DNA of 64,000 nucleotides from assembly GCF_025398155.2 (NCBI RefSeq), contig NZ_CP104562.2, positions 372,001 through 436,000 of the forward strand, written 5' to 3'. The position numbers and the translations under genes were made by a program. Numbering within the stretch: the stretch's first letter is position 1; every line of letters starts with the position of its first letter. Under the pieces are notes generated by a model. That model was not told the DNA's origin and searched no databases. It was given only the letters and a program-made list of their open reading frames with translations. This document shows positions 51,607 to 60,157 of this stretch, one piece after another. This DNA is from Roseateles amylovorans. GTDB taxonomy: Bacteria; Pseudomonadota; Gammaproteobacteria; Burkholderiales; Burkholderiaceae_C.

Positions 51607-51648
51607 CGTATCCTGAACGGCGCCTCCTGATCGACGCCTCCTGACCCT
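51607..51648. repeat. Three 14-base repeats after ndh
   Basis: CGTATCCTGAACGG, CGCCTCCTGATCGA and CGCCTCCTGACCCT are three consecutive, imperfect 14-mers, thus also period 7. They start 4 bases after the ndh stop. Confidence 0.55.
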
Positions 51649-51829
51649 CTGTTTGACGCACGCGGATCGACCGCACCTAGCGATGTGCCGAGGTGCGGTC
51701 TAGCACTCGGATGCCGGCCCGCATCTGTGCGGCCTGCGCCGGTGTTGTCCCCGTCGCGGGGGGCGCTGCGGTGTCGCGTCGATGTTGCAGGTCGGCGGTC
51801 GACCGCAGATTGGCGGCTATGCTGCTGCC

Positions 51830-53362
51830 ATGTCGAGCTACAGCGTCGAACCGCAGCGCCTGCCCAATGGCCTGCACTGGCTGGCGCGGCCCGTGCCGGG
51901 CGCGTTGGCGTCGGTGCGCGTGGTCTACCGCGTCGGCGCCCGCGATGATCCTACGGGCCGGTCGGGGATGACCCATCTCGCCCTGCGGCTGACCGCGGGC
52001 GCGAGTCGCTATCTCGAACCCGGACAGTTCCATCGTCTGATCGCGCAAGCCGGCGGCACCACGACGCTGGAGATCGACGACGATTTCGCCGCGCTGCAGA
52101 GCACGGTGCTGGCCCCGCATCTGGAGCGCCTGCTCTGGGCCGAGGCCGAGCGCATGAGCAATCCGCGTCTGGATCCCGACACGCTGGTTCGCGGTCGTGC
52201 GCAACTGCGGCAGGCCGCGCAGCAGCCGCTGCTGCAGCCCTATGGTCGGCTCGATCTGGCGGTGCAGCGCCACGGCTATCTCACGCATCCCTACCAGCGC
52301 GGCACGCTCGGCGATCCGGATCAACTCCGCGATCTCGATGTCGAGGAACTCCGCGCCTTCCATGCCGCGAACTTCCGCACCGATCGGGCGTTGCTGGTCA
52401 TCACCGGCGCCTTCGACGAAGGCGCGTTGGCGCGCTGGGTGATGCACTACTTCGGCTCCATCCGATCGCCGATGGGCGCGGCAGGATCGGCCAGCGCGGC
52501 CGTCGGGTCGTCAGCCATGGCGTCGTCATCGTCATCGGGCAATGCCTCCGCCGTGCCGGCACCCAGCCCGAAGGCTGAGCTGGCAGGCAGCGCGGCATCG
52601 CCGGGGATGTCGTCCAGTGCCGCGAGTGCTGCCGCTTCCTCGACCCCTTCGGGCTCGGCGGGCTCGGCGGCGTCGAGCAATGCGTCGGGCGAGGGCCGAG
52701 AGCCCCGTGAGCCCCGCGAGGCGCGTGATGCGCGCCGTCCCCAGAGCCAGACGCTGAAGCTGTCCTTGCCCCAGGCGCCGCTGCCTGCTGCCGCGCTGGT
52801 GTGGCAGGTGCCTCGACTCGACGATGCGTCCTCGCCCGCCTGGCGACTGGCGCATGCCTTGTTGGGCCGGGGGCGATCGGGTCGTCTGACCGACACCCTG
52901 GTCGACGAACTGGCCGTTGCGCACCATCTCAACCTGCGGCTGGTTCAGCATCAGCAGGCCGGATTGCTGGTCGCGCAGGCGCTCGCAGCCCACGGACAGA
53001 CCGCTGCGCCGCTGGCCGCCGCGCTGTTGAAGGAAGTGTTGCGGCTTGCCGATGAGCCAGTGAGCGACGAGGAGCTCGACAAGGCCAAGGCGCTGCTCAA
53101 GCGGGAATGGCAGGCTGGCGAGTGGGGCGCATCGACGCTGGCCAAGACACTGGCCGATGCCTGGGTGTTGCGCGGCGATGTGTCGGCCCCGGCCAAGGAC
53201 GCCGCCCTGTGGGCACGCCTGACCGCGGATGACGTGCAGCAGCTCTGGCGCCGCCAGGTGGTGCAGGCGCCGGTGCTGACGCTGCTGGCCGATGTAGGTG
53301 CGGCGGCCGCCGCTGGCGCGGGCGCCGCCATCGTGCGCACCGTGCCGGGAGCCTGGGCATGA
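51830..53362 (+). CDS. M16-family (pitrilysin-like) protein, zinc motif degraded
   Basis: A 510-residue M16 relative with two homologous lobes joined by a Ser/Ala-rich linker (about 206-290). The HxxEH zinc motif should lie in GMTHLALRLTAG: His49 is kept, but Glu and the second His are Leu52 and Arg53, so it cannot bind catalytic zinc normally. The C-terminal lobe lacks obvious catalytic features, as usual. No signal peptide. Start ATG 51830 begins a family-like N-terminus (VEPQRLPNGLHWL). It overlaps the next gene by ATGA, and the two should form a heterodimer. Role unclear; a scaffold or chaperone is possible. Confidence 0.85.
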   Translation: MSSYSVEPQRLPNGLHWLARPVPGALASVRVVYRVGARDDPTGRSGMTHLALRLTAGASRYLEPGQFHRLIAQAGGTTTLEIDDDFAALQSTVLAPHLERLLWAEAERMSNPRLDPDTLVRGRAQLRQAAQQPLLQPYGRLDLAVQRHGYLTHPYQRGTLGDPDQLRDLDVEELRAFHAANFRTDRALLVITGAFDEGALARWVMHYFGSIRSPMGAAGSASAAVGSSAMASSSSSGNASAVPAPSPKAELAGSAASPGMSSSAASAAASSTPSGSAGSAASSNASGEGREPREPREARDARRPQSQTLKLSLPQAPLPAAALVWQVPRLDDASSPAWRLAHALLGRGRSGRLTDTLVDELAVAHHLNLRLVQHQQAGLLVAQALAAHGQTAAPLAAALLKEVLRLADEPVSDEELDKAKALLKREWQAGEWGASTLAKTLADAWVLRGDVSAPAKDAALWARLTADDVQQLWRRQVVQAPVLTLLADVGAAAAAGAGAAIVRTVPGAWA

Positions 53363-54771
53363 CGAGACTGCGCCGCCGAGATTGGATGCTGGGCGCCACG
53401 CTGGCGTCCTCGCTGCCGTTGCTGGCGCAGGCGCAGCCGGGTTTCGAGCAGCCGCCGGAGCTGCCGCCGCTGCCTCAGTTGCCGCCGCTGACCCTGCATC
53501 AGGCGCGCCTGCCCAACGGGGTGCACATTCTGGTGCTGCCGCGTCCGGGCGCGCCGCGCACCTCGATCCGGCTGATCACCGACGCCGGCTGGCTGCGGGA
53601 TCCGTTCGGCAAGGAGGGCCTGGCGGAAGTGGCGCTGTCGATGCTGGCCCAGGGCGCGCGGCGTGGTGGCGAGACCATGGAGTCTGCCGACATTGCCTAC
53701 GCCAGCGACCTGCTCGGGCGTCCGCTGCAGCTGGATCTGTCGCCGGGATCGGCTGAGCTTGCCCTGGAAGCGGTGCCGGACCAGTGTGACGACGCGGTCA
53801 ACCTGCTGGCCGATCTGGTGGGCGCGCCGACCTTGGAATTCGAGTCGCTCGAACACATGCGCAGCCGCGCCCAGGACGCGCTCGCGCTTCGGCGTGCGGA
53901 CGCGCTGATGCTGGCGCCCTGGGTGGCCCGGCGCATGTTCTGGGGACGGGCGCAACCGGTGCAGATTTCCGGCAGCCTCAAGCGGCTCAAGCGCGACGAC
54001 GTGCTGGCTTTCCACCGCCAATACTGGCGGCCGGACCGCAGCCAGCTGCTGTTCTGCGGTGACCTCACCCTGGAGGCTGCCCGGGGCTTGGCGGCCGATT
54101 TCCTGGACGATTGGAAGGCGCCCAAGTCATCGCCCAATCCGCCCACCACCGCCGCAGCGGCGATGGCGAGTGCCGCAGCACCGGCCGCGCCGCTGGCCTA
54201 TGCCTTGACCTTGCCTCGCGCGCTGGGCTGTCGCCTGGTGGTGCAGACGGCCATCCCGCGCGGAACGCCGCGGGTGCTGCGGACCTTAGCGCGTCTGCTG
54301 CTGGAGCAGCGGCTGGCGGCCCAACTGCCCGGGGCCTGGACCAGCGAGATCGAACCCTTGGGCGGGGCCACCTGCTGGCGGCTGAGCGTGACCGTGCCCT
54401 CGGCCACGCTGCCCGAGCTGCTGCCGCTGTTGCGGGAGCAACTGCCGAAGCTGTCGGCGGAGGCTGTCAGTCCGGAGGACTTGGCCATGGCTCAGGCGCT
54501 GGCCTTGGGGGACTGGCAGATGAACTTGCAGCGTGGACCCGACGAGCTGCTGTCCCAGGCGGTGACTGCGGGCGAGCTGGAGGACCTGCTGCAATGGCCG
54601 CAGCGGCTGCGCGCCGTCAGCGCGCCGGTGCTGCAGCTGTTGATGAGCGCCAGCTGGCGTGAGAACCGCACGCAACTGCTGCTGCTGGGCGACCCCGGCA
54701 AGCTCGACGGCTTGCAACGGGCCTGGCCCGGTGTGGCCGAGACTACAATGCGCGCTGTCATTGGGGAGTAG
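53359..54771 (+). CDS. M16-family protein, exported, zinc motif absent
   Basis: A 470-residue M16 relative with a leader (RLRRRDWMLGATLASSLPLLAQA, Tat-like, cleavage near 26). At the position of HxxEH it reads GLAEVALSM (87-95), so all three metal residues are gone. The rest keeps the M16 architecture (ARLPNGVHILVLP, SIRLITDAGWLRDPFGKEGLAE). It is translationally coupled to the gene before. The stop codon (54769-54771) lies within the conserved first motif of the downstream Mn riboswitch. Confidence 0.85.
   Translation: MTRLRRRDWMLGATLASSLPLLAQAQPGFEQPPELPPLPQLPPLTLHQARLPNGVHILVLPRPGAPRTSIRLITDAGWLRDPFGKEGLAEVALSMLAQGARRGGETMESADIAYASDLLGRPLQLDLSPGSAELALEAVPDQCDDAVNLLADLVGAPTLEFESLEHMRSRAQDALALRRADALMLAPWVARRMFWGRAQPVQISGSLKRLKRDDVLAFHRQYWRPDRSQLLFCGDLTLEAARGLAADFLDDWKAPKSSPNPPTTAAAAMASAAAPAAPLAYALTLPRALGCRLVVQTAIPRGTPRVLRTLARLLLEQRLAAQLPGAWTSEIEPLGGATCWRLSVTVPSATLPELLPLLREQLPKLSAEAVSPEDLAMAQALALGDWQMNLQRGPDELLSQAVTAGELEDLLQWPQRLRAVSAPVLQLLMSASWRENRTQLLLLGDPGKLDGLQRAWPGVAETTMRAVIGE
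54744..54749 (+). promoter_or_regulatory. Possible -10 box for the riboswitch transcript
   Basis: TACAAT inside the end of the second M16 gene. A start about 7 bases later would place the riboswitch's first conserved motif at the RNA 5' end. No good -35 at the right distance. Confidence 0.35.
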
Positions 54772-54960
54772 CCGCTGCACCACTCCGCCGTCCATCGATC
54801 GCTCCGATCGGCCGAACACTTGGTTCATGGACGGCACCTCAGCAGACCCGCGTCAACAGACTTGAGCCGATCCTGGATCGGCTCATGGCGTGCGGTAGCC
54901 AGGAACCTTGTGTTCCCAGCCTGGCGAGACCTTTGACCATGCTCCCGGGTTGCGGCCGGC
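54757..54960 (+). promoter_or_regulatory. yybP-ykoY-type Mn riboswitch
   Basis: The leader of the GDT1-type gene contains the conserved TTGGGGAGTAGCC start (54761-54773), a middle GTCAACA element, a GCAT/CCAGGAACC-TTGT-GGTTCC-like stem region around 54890-54920 and GGCGAGACCTTTGACCATGCTC near the end (54922-54943), the order of this riboswitch class in proteobacteria. It senses Mn2+ and turns on exporters. It starts within the last codons of the preceding M16 gene, whose stop TAG is part of the motif. Exact ends are estimates. Confidence 0.82.
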
Positions 54961-55002
54961 GCGGGCATGGTCATTGGTGTGTCTCGGCCGCTGAGCGTTC
55001 TC

Positions 55003-55581
55003 ATGGAAGCCTTCCTCATCTCCACTGGCCTGGTGGCCCTGGCCGAAATCGGCGACAAGACCCAGCTCCTGGCCTTCATCCTGGCCGCGCGGTTCCGCCG
55101 GCCCGGCGCCATCTGCCTGGGCATCCTCATTGCGACCCTGGTCAACCATGCCTGCGCCGGCGCGCTGGGCAGCTGGATCACCACCCAGGTCTCGCCCCAG
55201 ACCATGCGCTGGGTGCTGGGGGTGGGCTTCATCGCCATGGCCATCTGGACGCTGATTCCCGACAAGATCGACGAGGAAGAGACCGGCAAGCGTTATCGCT
55301 TCGGCGTGCTGGGCACCACCATCGTGGCCTTCTTCCTGGCGGAGATGGGTGACAAGACCCAGATCGCCACCGTGGCCCTGGCCGCGCGCTTCGCCGACCT
55401 CTGGCCGGTGGTGGCGGGCACGACGCTCGGCATGATGGTCGCCAACGTGCCTGCGGTGCTGATCGGCGACAAGCTCGCCCACAAGATGCCGGTGCGACTG
55501 GTCCATGGCATCGCGGCCGCCATCTTCGCCGTGCTGGGTGCGGCGACGCTGCTGGGCGCGGGGGAGTCGCTCGGGTTCTGA
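55003..55581 (+). CDS. GDT1/TMEM165-family cation exporter (MneA type, UPF0016)
   Basis: A 192-residue six-helix inner-membrane protein made of two homologous halves, each with the family's E-x-G-D-K-T motif (AEIGDKTQ at about 13-20 and AEMGDKTQ at about 110-117). Bacterial members such as MneA export Mn2+. A Mn riboswitch directly upstream strongly supports this. ATG 55003 fits the family start; ATG 54967 would add 12 residues. Confidence 0.92.
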   Translation: MEAFLISTGLVALAEIGDKTQLLAFILAARFRRPGAICLGILIATLVNHACAGALGSWITTQVSPQTMRWVLGVGFIAMAIWTLIPDKIDEEETGKRYRFGVLGTTIVAFFLAEMGDKTQIATVALAARFADLWPVVAGTTLGMMVANVPAVLIGDKLAHKMPVRLVHGIAAAIFAVLGAATLLGAGESLGF

Positions 55582-55618
55582 CGGCTTGTCGGAAGCCTAT
55601 GCGACGTTTGGGCGGCGA

Positions 55619-55803
55619 CATAAATGTTTGGCTAAAAGTACATCAGCTGTTCTTTATAGTGCTGATTAATTCACGTCGGTCGGCAGGCCGGAGGAATATC
55701 TTCTTTTGAAACAATGACTTAGAGAGTCATTCGCTCATGAGGGCTGTCTGCATAAACGTTCGTCTAAAAGTACGTTTCAGCGTAGGATTGACGAACGTTT
55801 ATG
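55619..55803. promoter_or_regulatory. AbiE promoter and repeated operators
   Basis: A 23-base element (55619-55641) recurs at 55751-55773 with three mismatches; both end in CTAAAAGTAC. The first 14 bases of the second copy (55751-55764) are repeated in reverse orientation at 55790-55803, running through the abiEi ATG. Between lie a TATAGT -10-like hexamer (55655-55660) and a 7-bp dyad AATGACT/AGTCATT (55713-55731). AbiEi proteins bind such repeats to repress their own operon. The gap is markedly AT-richer than the surroundings. Confidence 0.65.
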
Positions 55804-56667
55804 TCCTCCATCTTGGCCTCCCTTCCCCTGCCTGCGACTTCCGGCGGCCGGTTGACTTCTGAAGCGGCGCTGCGCGCGATTCAGCAACAGTCGCGCTACT
55901 TCTTCGATGCGGCTGAGTTCGCTCAGTTGACCGGTAGAGCATCGAGCAGCTCTGTGGACCGGACGCTTCGTCGTCTTGAGGCGGCCGGCCTTATCGTGCG
56001 GCTGAGCCGCCGGCCCAGCACCTGCCTCATCGTTCCGCCGGAGCATGCCCATTACGGGGCCCCGCCCGTCACATGGTGGCTCGATGACTGCATGCGAGCC
56101 CTGGGGGGCGGCTACTACGTGGCCCTGCTGTCTGCTGCCAGGCACTGGGGATCAGCCCACTACGCCGTGCAGACGACCCAAGTCATGCTGGAACGGTCCC
56201 GTGGGGCGATCACTGCCGGCAAGTTGACGGTCGAGTTCATCGCCAAGCGTGCCGTGGACGATACGCCAACGGTCGTGGTGTCCAACGGCGTTGCACCGTG
56301 GCGCGTCAGCACCCGTGAGGCGACGCTCTTCGACCTTGTCCGCCATCAGTCCTCGGTCGGTGGCATGGAAAGCATCGCGCGCATTGCACGCGATCTGGGC
56401 CCCGAGCTATCGGGAGATGAACTCACCCGCGCGGCCCATGCCACCGGGCAGGTGCCGGTGGTTCAGCGACTGGGCTTCCTGCTTGACCGTCTTCAGATGA
56501 GGCAAGCGGCGAATCGGATGGAAGACTGGCTCTCCGGTCGACGGGTACCGGTTCAAACTTTGACACTTGGCACATCCGAGAACGGTGACGAGTCCGCGCA
56601 GGTCGATCCGCGTTGGCGCATTCGGTACAACCCTCAGCATCTCGACATGCTGAGGGAGCTGATGTGA
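55801..56667 (+). CDS. abiEi: Type IV toxin-antitoxin antitoxin AbiEi
   Basis: A 288-residue antitoxin with the N-terminal winged-helix (residues about 28-70: YFFDAAEFAQLTGRASSSSVDRTLRRLEAAGLIVRL) and AbiEi C-terminal domain (VTWWLDDCMRAL, YYVALLSAARHWGSAHYAVQ, ATLFDLVRHQSSVGG). It represses the operon and counters the toxin without direct contact. Codon use and the AT-rich upstream DNA suggest acquisition by transfer. Its stop overlaps the next start as GTGA. Confidence 0.9.
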   Translation: MSSILASLPLPATSGGRLTSEAALRAIQQQSRYFFDAAEFAQLTGRASSSSVDRTLRRLEAAGLIVRLSRRPSTCLIVPPEHAHYGAPPVTWWLDDCMRALGGGYYVALLSAARHWGSAHYAVQTTQVMLERSRGAITAGKLTVEFIAKRAVDDTPTVVVSNGVAPWRVSTREATLFDLVRHQSSVGGMESIARIARDLGPELSGDELTRAAHATGQVPVVQRLGFLLDRLQMRQAANRMEDWLSGRRVPVQTLTLGTSENGDESAQVDPRWRIRYNPQHLDMLRELM

Positions 56668-57521
56668 TCGCTGCCCGTGAATTGGCCGCCTGGCGCAAGC
56701 ACGCGCCTTGGAGCAATGATCTGATGGTGGAGCAGGATTACCTGCTGAGCCGAGCCGTTGCCGCCATTTTCGAAGACCCGTTTTTGAGGACCCAAGTGGC
56801 GATGCGTGGAGGAACCGTGCTGCACAAGGGGCACCTGTCCCCGGCGAGCCGCTACTCCGAAGACATCGATCTGGTGAAGGTGGGCGATCGCCCGCCCAAA
56901 CACATCGAGAAGGCGCTGCATCGCGTCCTTCTCCCCTTGCTGGGCCAGCCCCGCGAATCCGTGCTCACCACCATTCAACTCGCGGTCCGTAACCTGGTGG
57001 CGAAGTCCACGATCATCCGGACCGAGTTCACCTACGACCCCTCGAGCAATGACGCAGCTCACGCCCATCTCAAGATCGAGGTCAACACCAATGAGCAGCG
57101 CCCGCTTTACGCGTTGGTGCCGGTGGAGATTGAGGTTCCGGACGGCGCTGATGGCGCAAGGCCCATGCAAGTCGTGTCGTATGCGCTGGACGAAATGTTG
57201 GGCACCAAACTGCGTGCCTTGCTTCAACGCGAACAGGGGCGAGATCTCTACGACCTCTGGTGGGCCTGGGAGCAGTCAGCCTCGGGGGCGTCCAAGTACG
57301 GGGTCGACCCGGCTCGCGTCGGCGCCGCATTCCGGTTCTACATGGCACAGGAGGGCAGCGACTTCAGCGCGGCGGACGTGCAGTCCGAAATGAACCGCCG
57401 CATGTCGTCTCGAAAGTTCCTGTCCGATATGGATGGCTTCCTGCCGTTCGGACGAACCTACGATCCTCGACAAGCCTGCGCCACATTCTTCGATGTCTTC
57501 CTGCCACACCTCGACGCCTAG
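56664..57521 (+). CDS. abiEii: Type IV toxin AbiEii (nucleotidyltransferase)
   Basis: A 285-residue toxin of the nucleotidyltransferase superfamily. GG-T-x-L-x-K motif at about 49-55 (MRGGTVLHKG) and the metal-binding acid pair in SEDIDLV (Asp67, Asp69) are present, as is KLRALLQREQGRDLYDLWW, the third motif. AbiEii causes phage abortive infection. It starts with GTG at 56664, overlapping the antitoxin stop (GTGA); a longer frame begins at 56613 but lies inside abiEi. It ends 76 bases from the convergent glpK. Confidence 0.9.
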   Translation: MIAARELAAWRKHAPWSNDLMVEQDYLLSRAVAAIFEDPFLRTQVAMRGGTVLHKGHLSPASRYSEDIDLVKVGDRPPKHIEKALHRVLLPLLGQPRESVLTTIQLAVRNLVAKSTIIRTEFTYDPSSNDAAHAHLKIEVNTNEQRPLYALVPVEIEVPDGADGARPMQVVSYALDEMLGTKLRALLQREQGRDLYDLWWAWEQSASGASKYGVDPARVGAAFRFYMAQEGSDFSAADVQSEMNRRMSSRKFLSDMDGFLPFGRTYDPRQACATFFDVFLPHLDA

Positions 57522-57596
57522 CTGATCGCGCGGCGTCTGCGCCGACTGTCGACGTCAGAGGGTGTTGCACCCCGGGTGTCGCCTCGCTTGAAACCC

Positions 57597-59090
57597 CTAC
57601 CGCGTCGATGCCTGCCGCACCGCGCGCTCCCACTGCGACATCAGCACTTCCGCGCGGTCACGGGACATCGTGGGCAGGAACACGCGCTCGGTCTGCCAGT
57701 TCTTGCCGATGTCGTCCAAACTGCCGTAGACGCCGGCCGTGAGGCCCGCCAGGTAGGACGCGCCCAGCGCGGTGGTCTCGATCACCTTGGGCCGCACCAC
57801 TGGGATGCCCAGCAGGTCAGCCTGGAACTGCATCAGCAGATTGTTGACACACGCCCCGCCATCCACCCGCAGCTCACTCACCGGTGCGCCACCCGCCGCC
57901 ACGGCGTCCCGGCTCATCGACTGCAGCAGCGCCGCGCTCTGGAAGGCAATGCTCTCCAGCGCGGCACGCGCAATGTGCGCCACGGTAGAGCCGCGCGTCA
58001 GACCGACGATCGCCCCCCGCGCTTCGGCGTCCCAGTAGGGCGCGCCCAGGCCGGTGAAGGCCGGCACGAACATCACGCCACCGGCATCCGGCACGCTTTC
58101 GGCCAGGCCCTGTACCTCGCCGCTGGCCTTGATCGCATTCAGCCCGTCCCGCAGCCACTGCACCACCGCCCCGCCGATGAAGACGCTGCCCTCCAGCGCG
58201 AAGCGCGGCGTCGCATCGGGCTGCGCCGCGCTCGTCGTGATCAGGCCGTTGCCGCTGGTCTGGAAGCGGGTGCCGGTGTGCATCAGCATGAAGCAGCCGG
58301 TCCCGTAGGTGTTCTTGGCCATGCCCGCCTCGAAGCAGGCCTGGCCGAAGAGGGCGCTCTGCTGGTCGCCGGCAATGCCGCCGATCAGGATGGCGCCGCC
58401 CAGGTGCTCGGGCGCTACGGTGCCGAACTCGTGCGCCGACGGATGCACGCTCGGCAGCACCGAGGCCGGGATGTTCAACAGCTTCAGCAGGTCCTCGTCC
58501 CAACGGTTCTCATGCACATTGAAGAGCATGGTGCGCGACGCATTGCTCACATCGGTCACATGCACCTGGCCATTGGTCAGCTGCCAGATCAGCCAGCTGT
58601 CGATGGTGCCGAAGGCGAGCTCGCCGCGGTCCGCCTGCTCACGCGCACCGGCGACGTGGTCCAGGATCCACTGCAGCTTGGTGCCCGAGAAATACGCATC
58701 GACCACCAGCCCGGTCTTGGACTGGATGGTCCCCGCATGGCCCTGCTCCCGCAGCGCCGCACATTGCGGCTCGGCGCGGCGGTCCTGCCAGACGATGGCG
58801 TGGTAGATCGGCTGACCGGTCCGTCGGTTCCAGACCAAGGTGGTCTCGCGCTGGTTGGTGATGCCCAGCGCGCGCAGGTCCGATGCCTTCAGCTTGGCCT
58901 TGGCCAGCACCTCGCGCGCGGTGGCCAGTTGGGAGGTCCAGATCTCCTGCGCGTCATGCTCCACCCAGCCCGGCTGGGGATAGATCTGGCGGAACTCGCG
59001 CTGCGCCATCGCCACGATGCGGCCTTGCGCATCGAACACGATGGAACGGGAGCTGGAGGTGCCCTGGTCCAGGGCCAGCAGATAGGTCAT
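57597..59090 (-). CDS. glpK: Glycerol kinase
   Basis: A 497-residue FGGY-family kinase, at the usual length. ATP-binding DQGTSSSRS is at residues about 8-16, YFSGTKLQWILD in the middle, and GTIDSWL, DGGACVNN and FSTGxS-like elements follow the family order. It makes glycerol-3-phosphate. ATG 59090 is right at the kinase start. It lies downstream of glpR in the same direction, with a 94-base gap. Confidence 0.96.
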   Translation of the reverse strand: MTYLLALDQGTSSSRSIVFDAQGRIVAMAQREFRQIYPQPGWVEHDAQEIWTSQLATAREVLAKAKLKASDLRALGITNQRETTLVWNRRTGQPIYHAIVWQDRRAEPQCAALREQGHAGTIQSKTGLVVDAYFSGTKLQWILDHVAGAREQADRGELAFGTIDSWLIWQLTNGQVHVTDVSNASRTMLFNVHENRWDEDLLKLLNIPASVLPSVHPSAHEFGTVAPEHLGGAILIGGIAGDQQSALFGQACFEAGMAKNTYGTGCFMLMHTGTRFQTSGNGLITTSAAQPDATPRFALEGSVFIGGAVVQWLRDGLNAIKASGEVQGLAESVPDAGGVMFVPAFTGLGAPYWDAEARGAIVGLTRGSTVAHIARAALESIAFQSAALLQSMSRDAVAAGGAPVSELRVDGGACVNNLLMQFQADLLGIPVVRPKVIETTALGASYLAGLTAGVYGSLDDIGKNWQTERVFLPTMSRDRAEVLMSQWERAVRQASTR

Positions 59091-59184
59091 GGCTTGTCTC
59101 GTTTGTTCTGTTGAAAGGGGGCTGGTCGGCGCGTGGGTGGGGCGGCAGATGTCCTCGCGCTGCCCGTTCCCGCTCGCCGCCGCC

Positions 59185-59949
59185 TCAGTCGGCCACCACC
59201 AGCTCCACCCCGGCATCCGCCATCAGCGCGGCATAGGGCTCGGGCGGCGGGGCGTCGGTGAACAGGGTGTCGATCTGGGGCAAGCGGGCGACCTCCGCCA
59301 TCGCCGGCCGGTTGAATTTCGTGGCGTCGGCGGCCACCCACACCTCGCGTGAATGCTCGACGATGGTCCGCGCCACCATCACCTCGCGGTAGTCGAAATC
59401 GCGCAGGCTGCCGTCGGACTCGATGCCGGAAATGCCGATCAGGCCGATGTCCACCTTGAACTGCCGAATGAAATCCACCGCCGCTTCGCCGACCACGCCG
59501 CGATCGCGGTGTCGCACCGAGCCACCCACCATGACCAGTTCGCAATCGGGGTTGTCGCTCAGGATGGTCGCCACATTCAGGTTGTTGGTGATCACCCGCA
59601 ATCCCTGGTGATGCAACAACGCACGGGCCACCGCCTCGGTGGTCGTGCCCAGGTTCAGGATCAGCGAGCAGCCCGCCGGGATGCGGGCCGCAATCGCGCG
59701 GGCGATGCGGGCCTTGCCGTCGGCCTGCATCGCCTGGCGCTGCCGGTAGGCGATGTTCTCGGTGGTGGAGGAGGGGATGCGCACGCCGCCGTGAAAGCGC
59801 GCCACCAGGCCAGCCTCGGCCAGGCGCTGCACATCGCGTCGGACGGTCTGCAGGGTGACGCCGAATTTCTCGGCCAGGGCCTCCACGCTGACGGAGCCCT
59901 GCGCGCGAACTTCCTTCAGCAGGTCGTTCTGACGGGGATTGGGATTCAT
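59185..59949 (-). CDS. glpR: Glycerol-3-phosphate regulon repressor (DeoR family)
   Basis: A 254-residue DeoR-family repressor. HTH at residues about 3-55 (RQNDLLKEVRAQGSVSVEALAEKFGVTLQTVRRDVQRL), then the sugar-phosphate sensing domain (NLGTTTEAVARAL, VMVGGSVRHRDRGVVGEAAVDF, DIGLIGISGI). ATG 59949 begins the canonical start; the frame runs on to 59982 within the operator region. It probably represses glpRK and the divergent glpD operon. Confidence 0.93.
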   Translation of the reverse strand: MNPNPRQNDLLKEVRAQGSVSVEALAEKFGVTLQTVRRDVQRLAEAGLVARFHGGVRIPSSTTENIAYRQRQAMQADGKARIARAIAARIPAGCSLILNLGTTTEAVARALLHHQGLRVITNNLNVATILSDNPDCELVMVGGSVRHRDRGVVGEAAVDFIRQFKVDIGLIGISGIESDGSLRDFDYREVMVARTIVEHSREVWVAADATKFNRPAMAEVARLPQIDTLFTDAPPPEPYAALMADAGVELVVAD

Positions 59950-59962
59950 GGCCGGCAGACTA

Positions 59963-60008
59963 AAGCGAACGAAAACGAACATTGATCGGGTTAACCCTCA
60001 ACCGAAAC
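59963..60008. promoter_or_regulatory. Putative GlpR operator region
   Basis: Two CGAAC repeats 10 bases apart (59966-59970, 59976-59980) and a CCGAAAC at 60002-60008 lie between glpR and glpD. The half-site ACGAACAT fits known GlpR half-sites, though a full dyad is not clear. Placed to act on both transcripts. Confidence 0.4.
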
Positions 60009-60157
60009 GCGCCAAAGCGAGCTAAAAAGAAAAAAGAAGAACAGAATTGCGAACCTTTCCGGGTCGTCGCAGTCGTCATCGGGCAGCTTGAAGCGCGTTG
60101 CGCATCGGTGCCGAGGGCGCCGGGCGGCGAGCCGATCGATTCGCACAGGAGACACCT

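Noticed and set aside
54772..55002. Short peptide gene ahead of the GDT1-type gene
   Set aside because: Conserved riboswitch sequence explains the stretch, and frames there have no family features.
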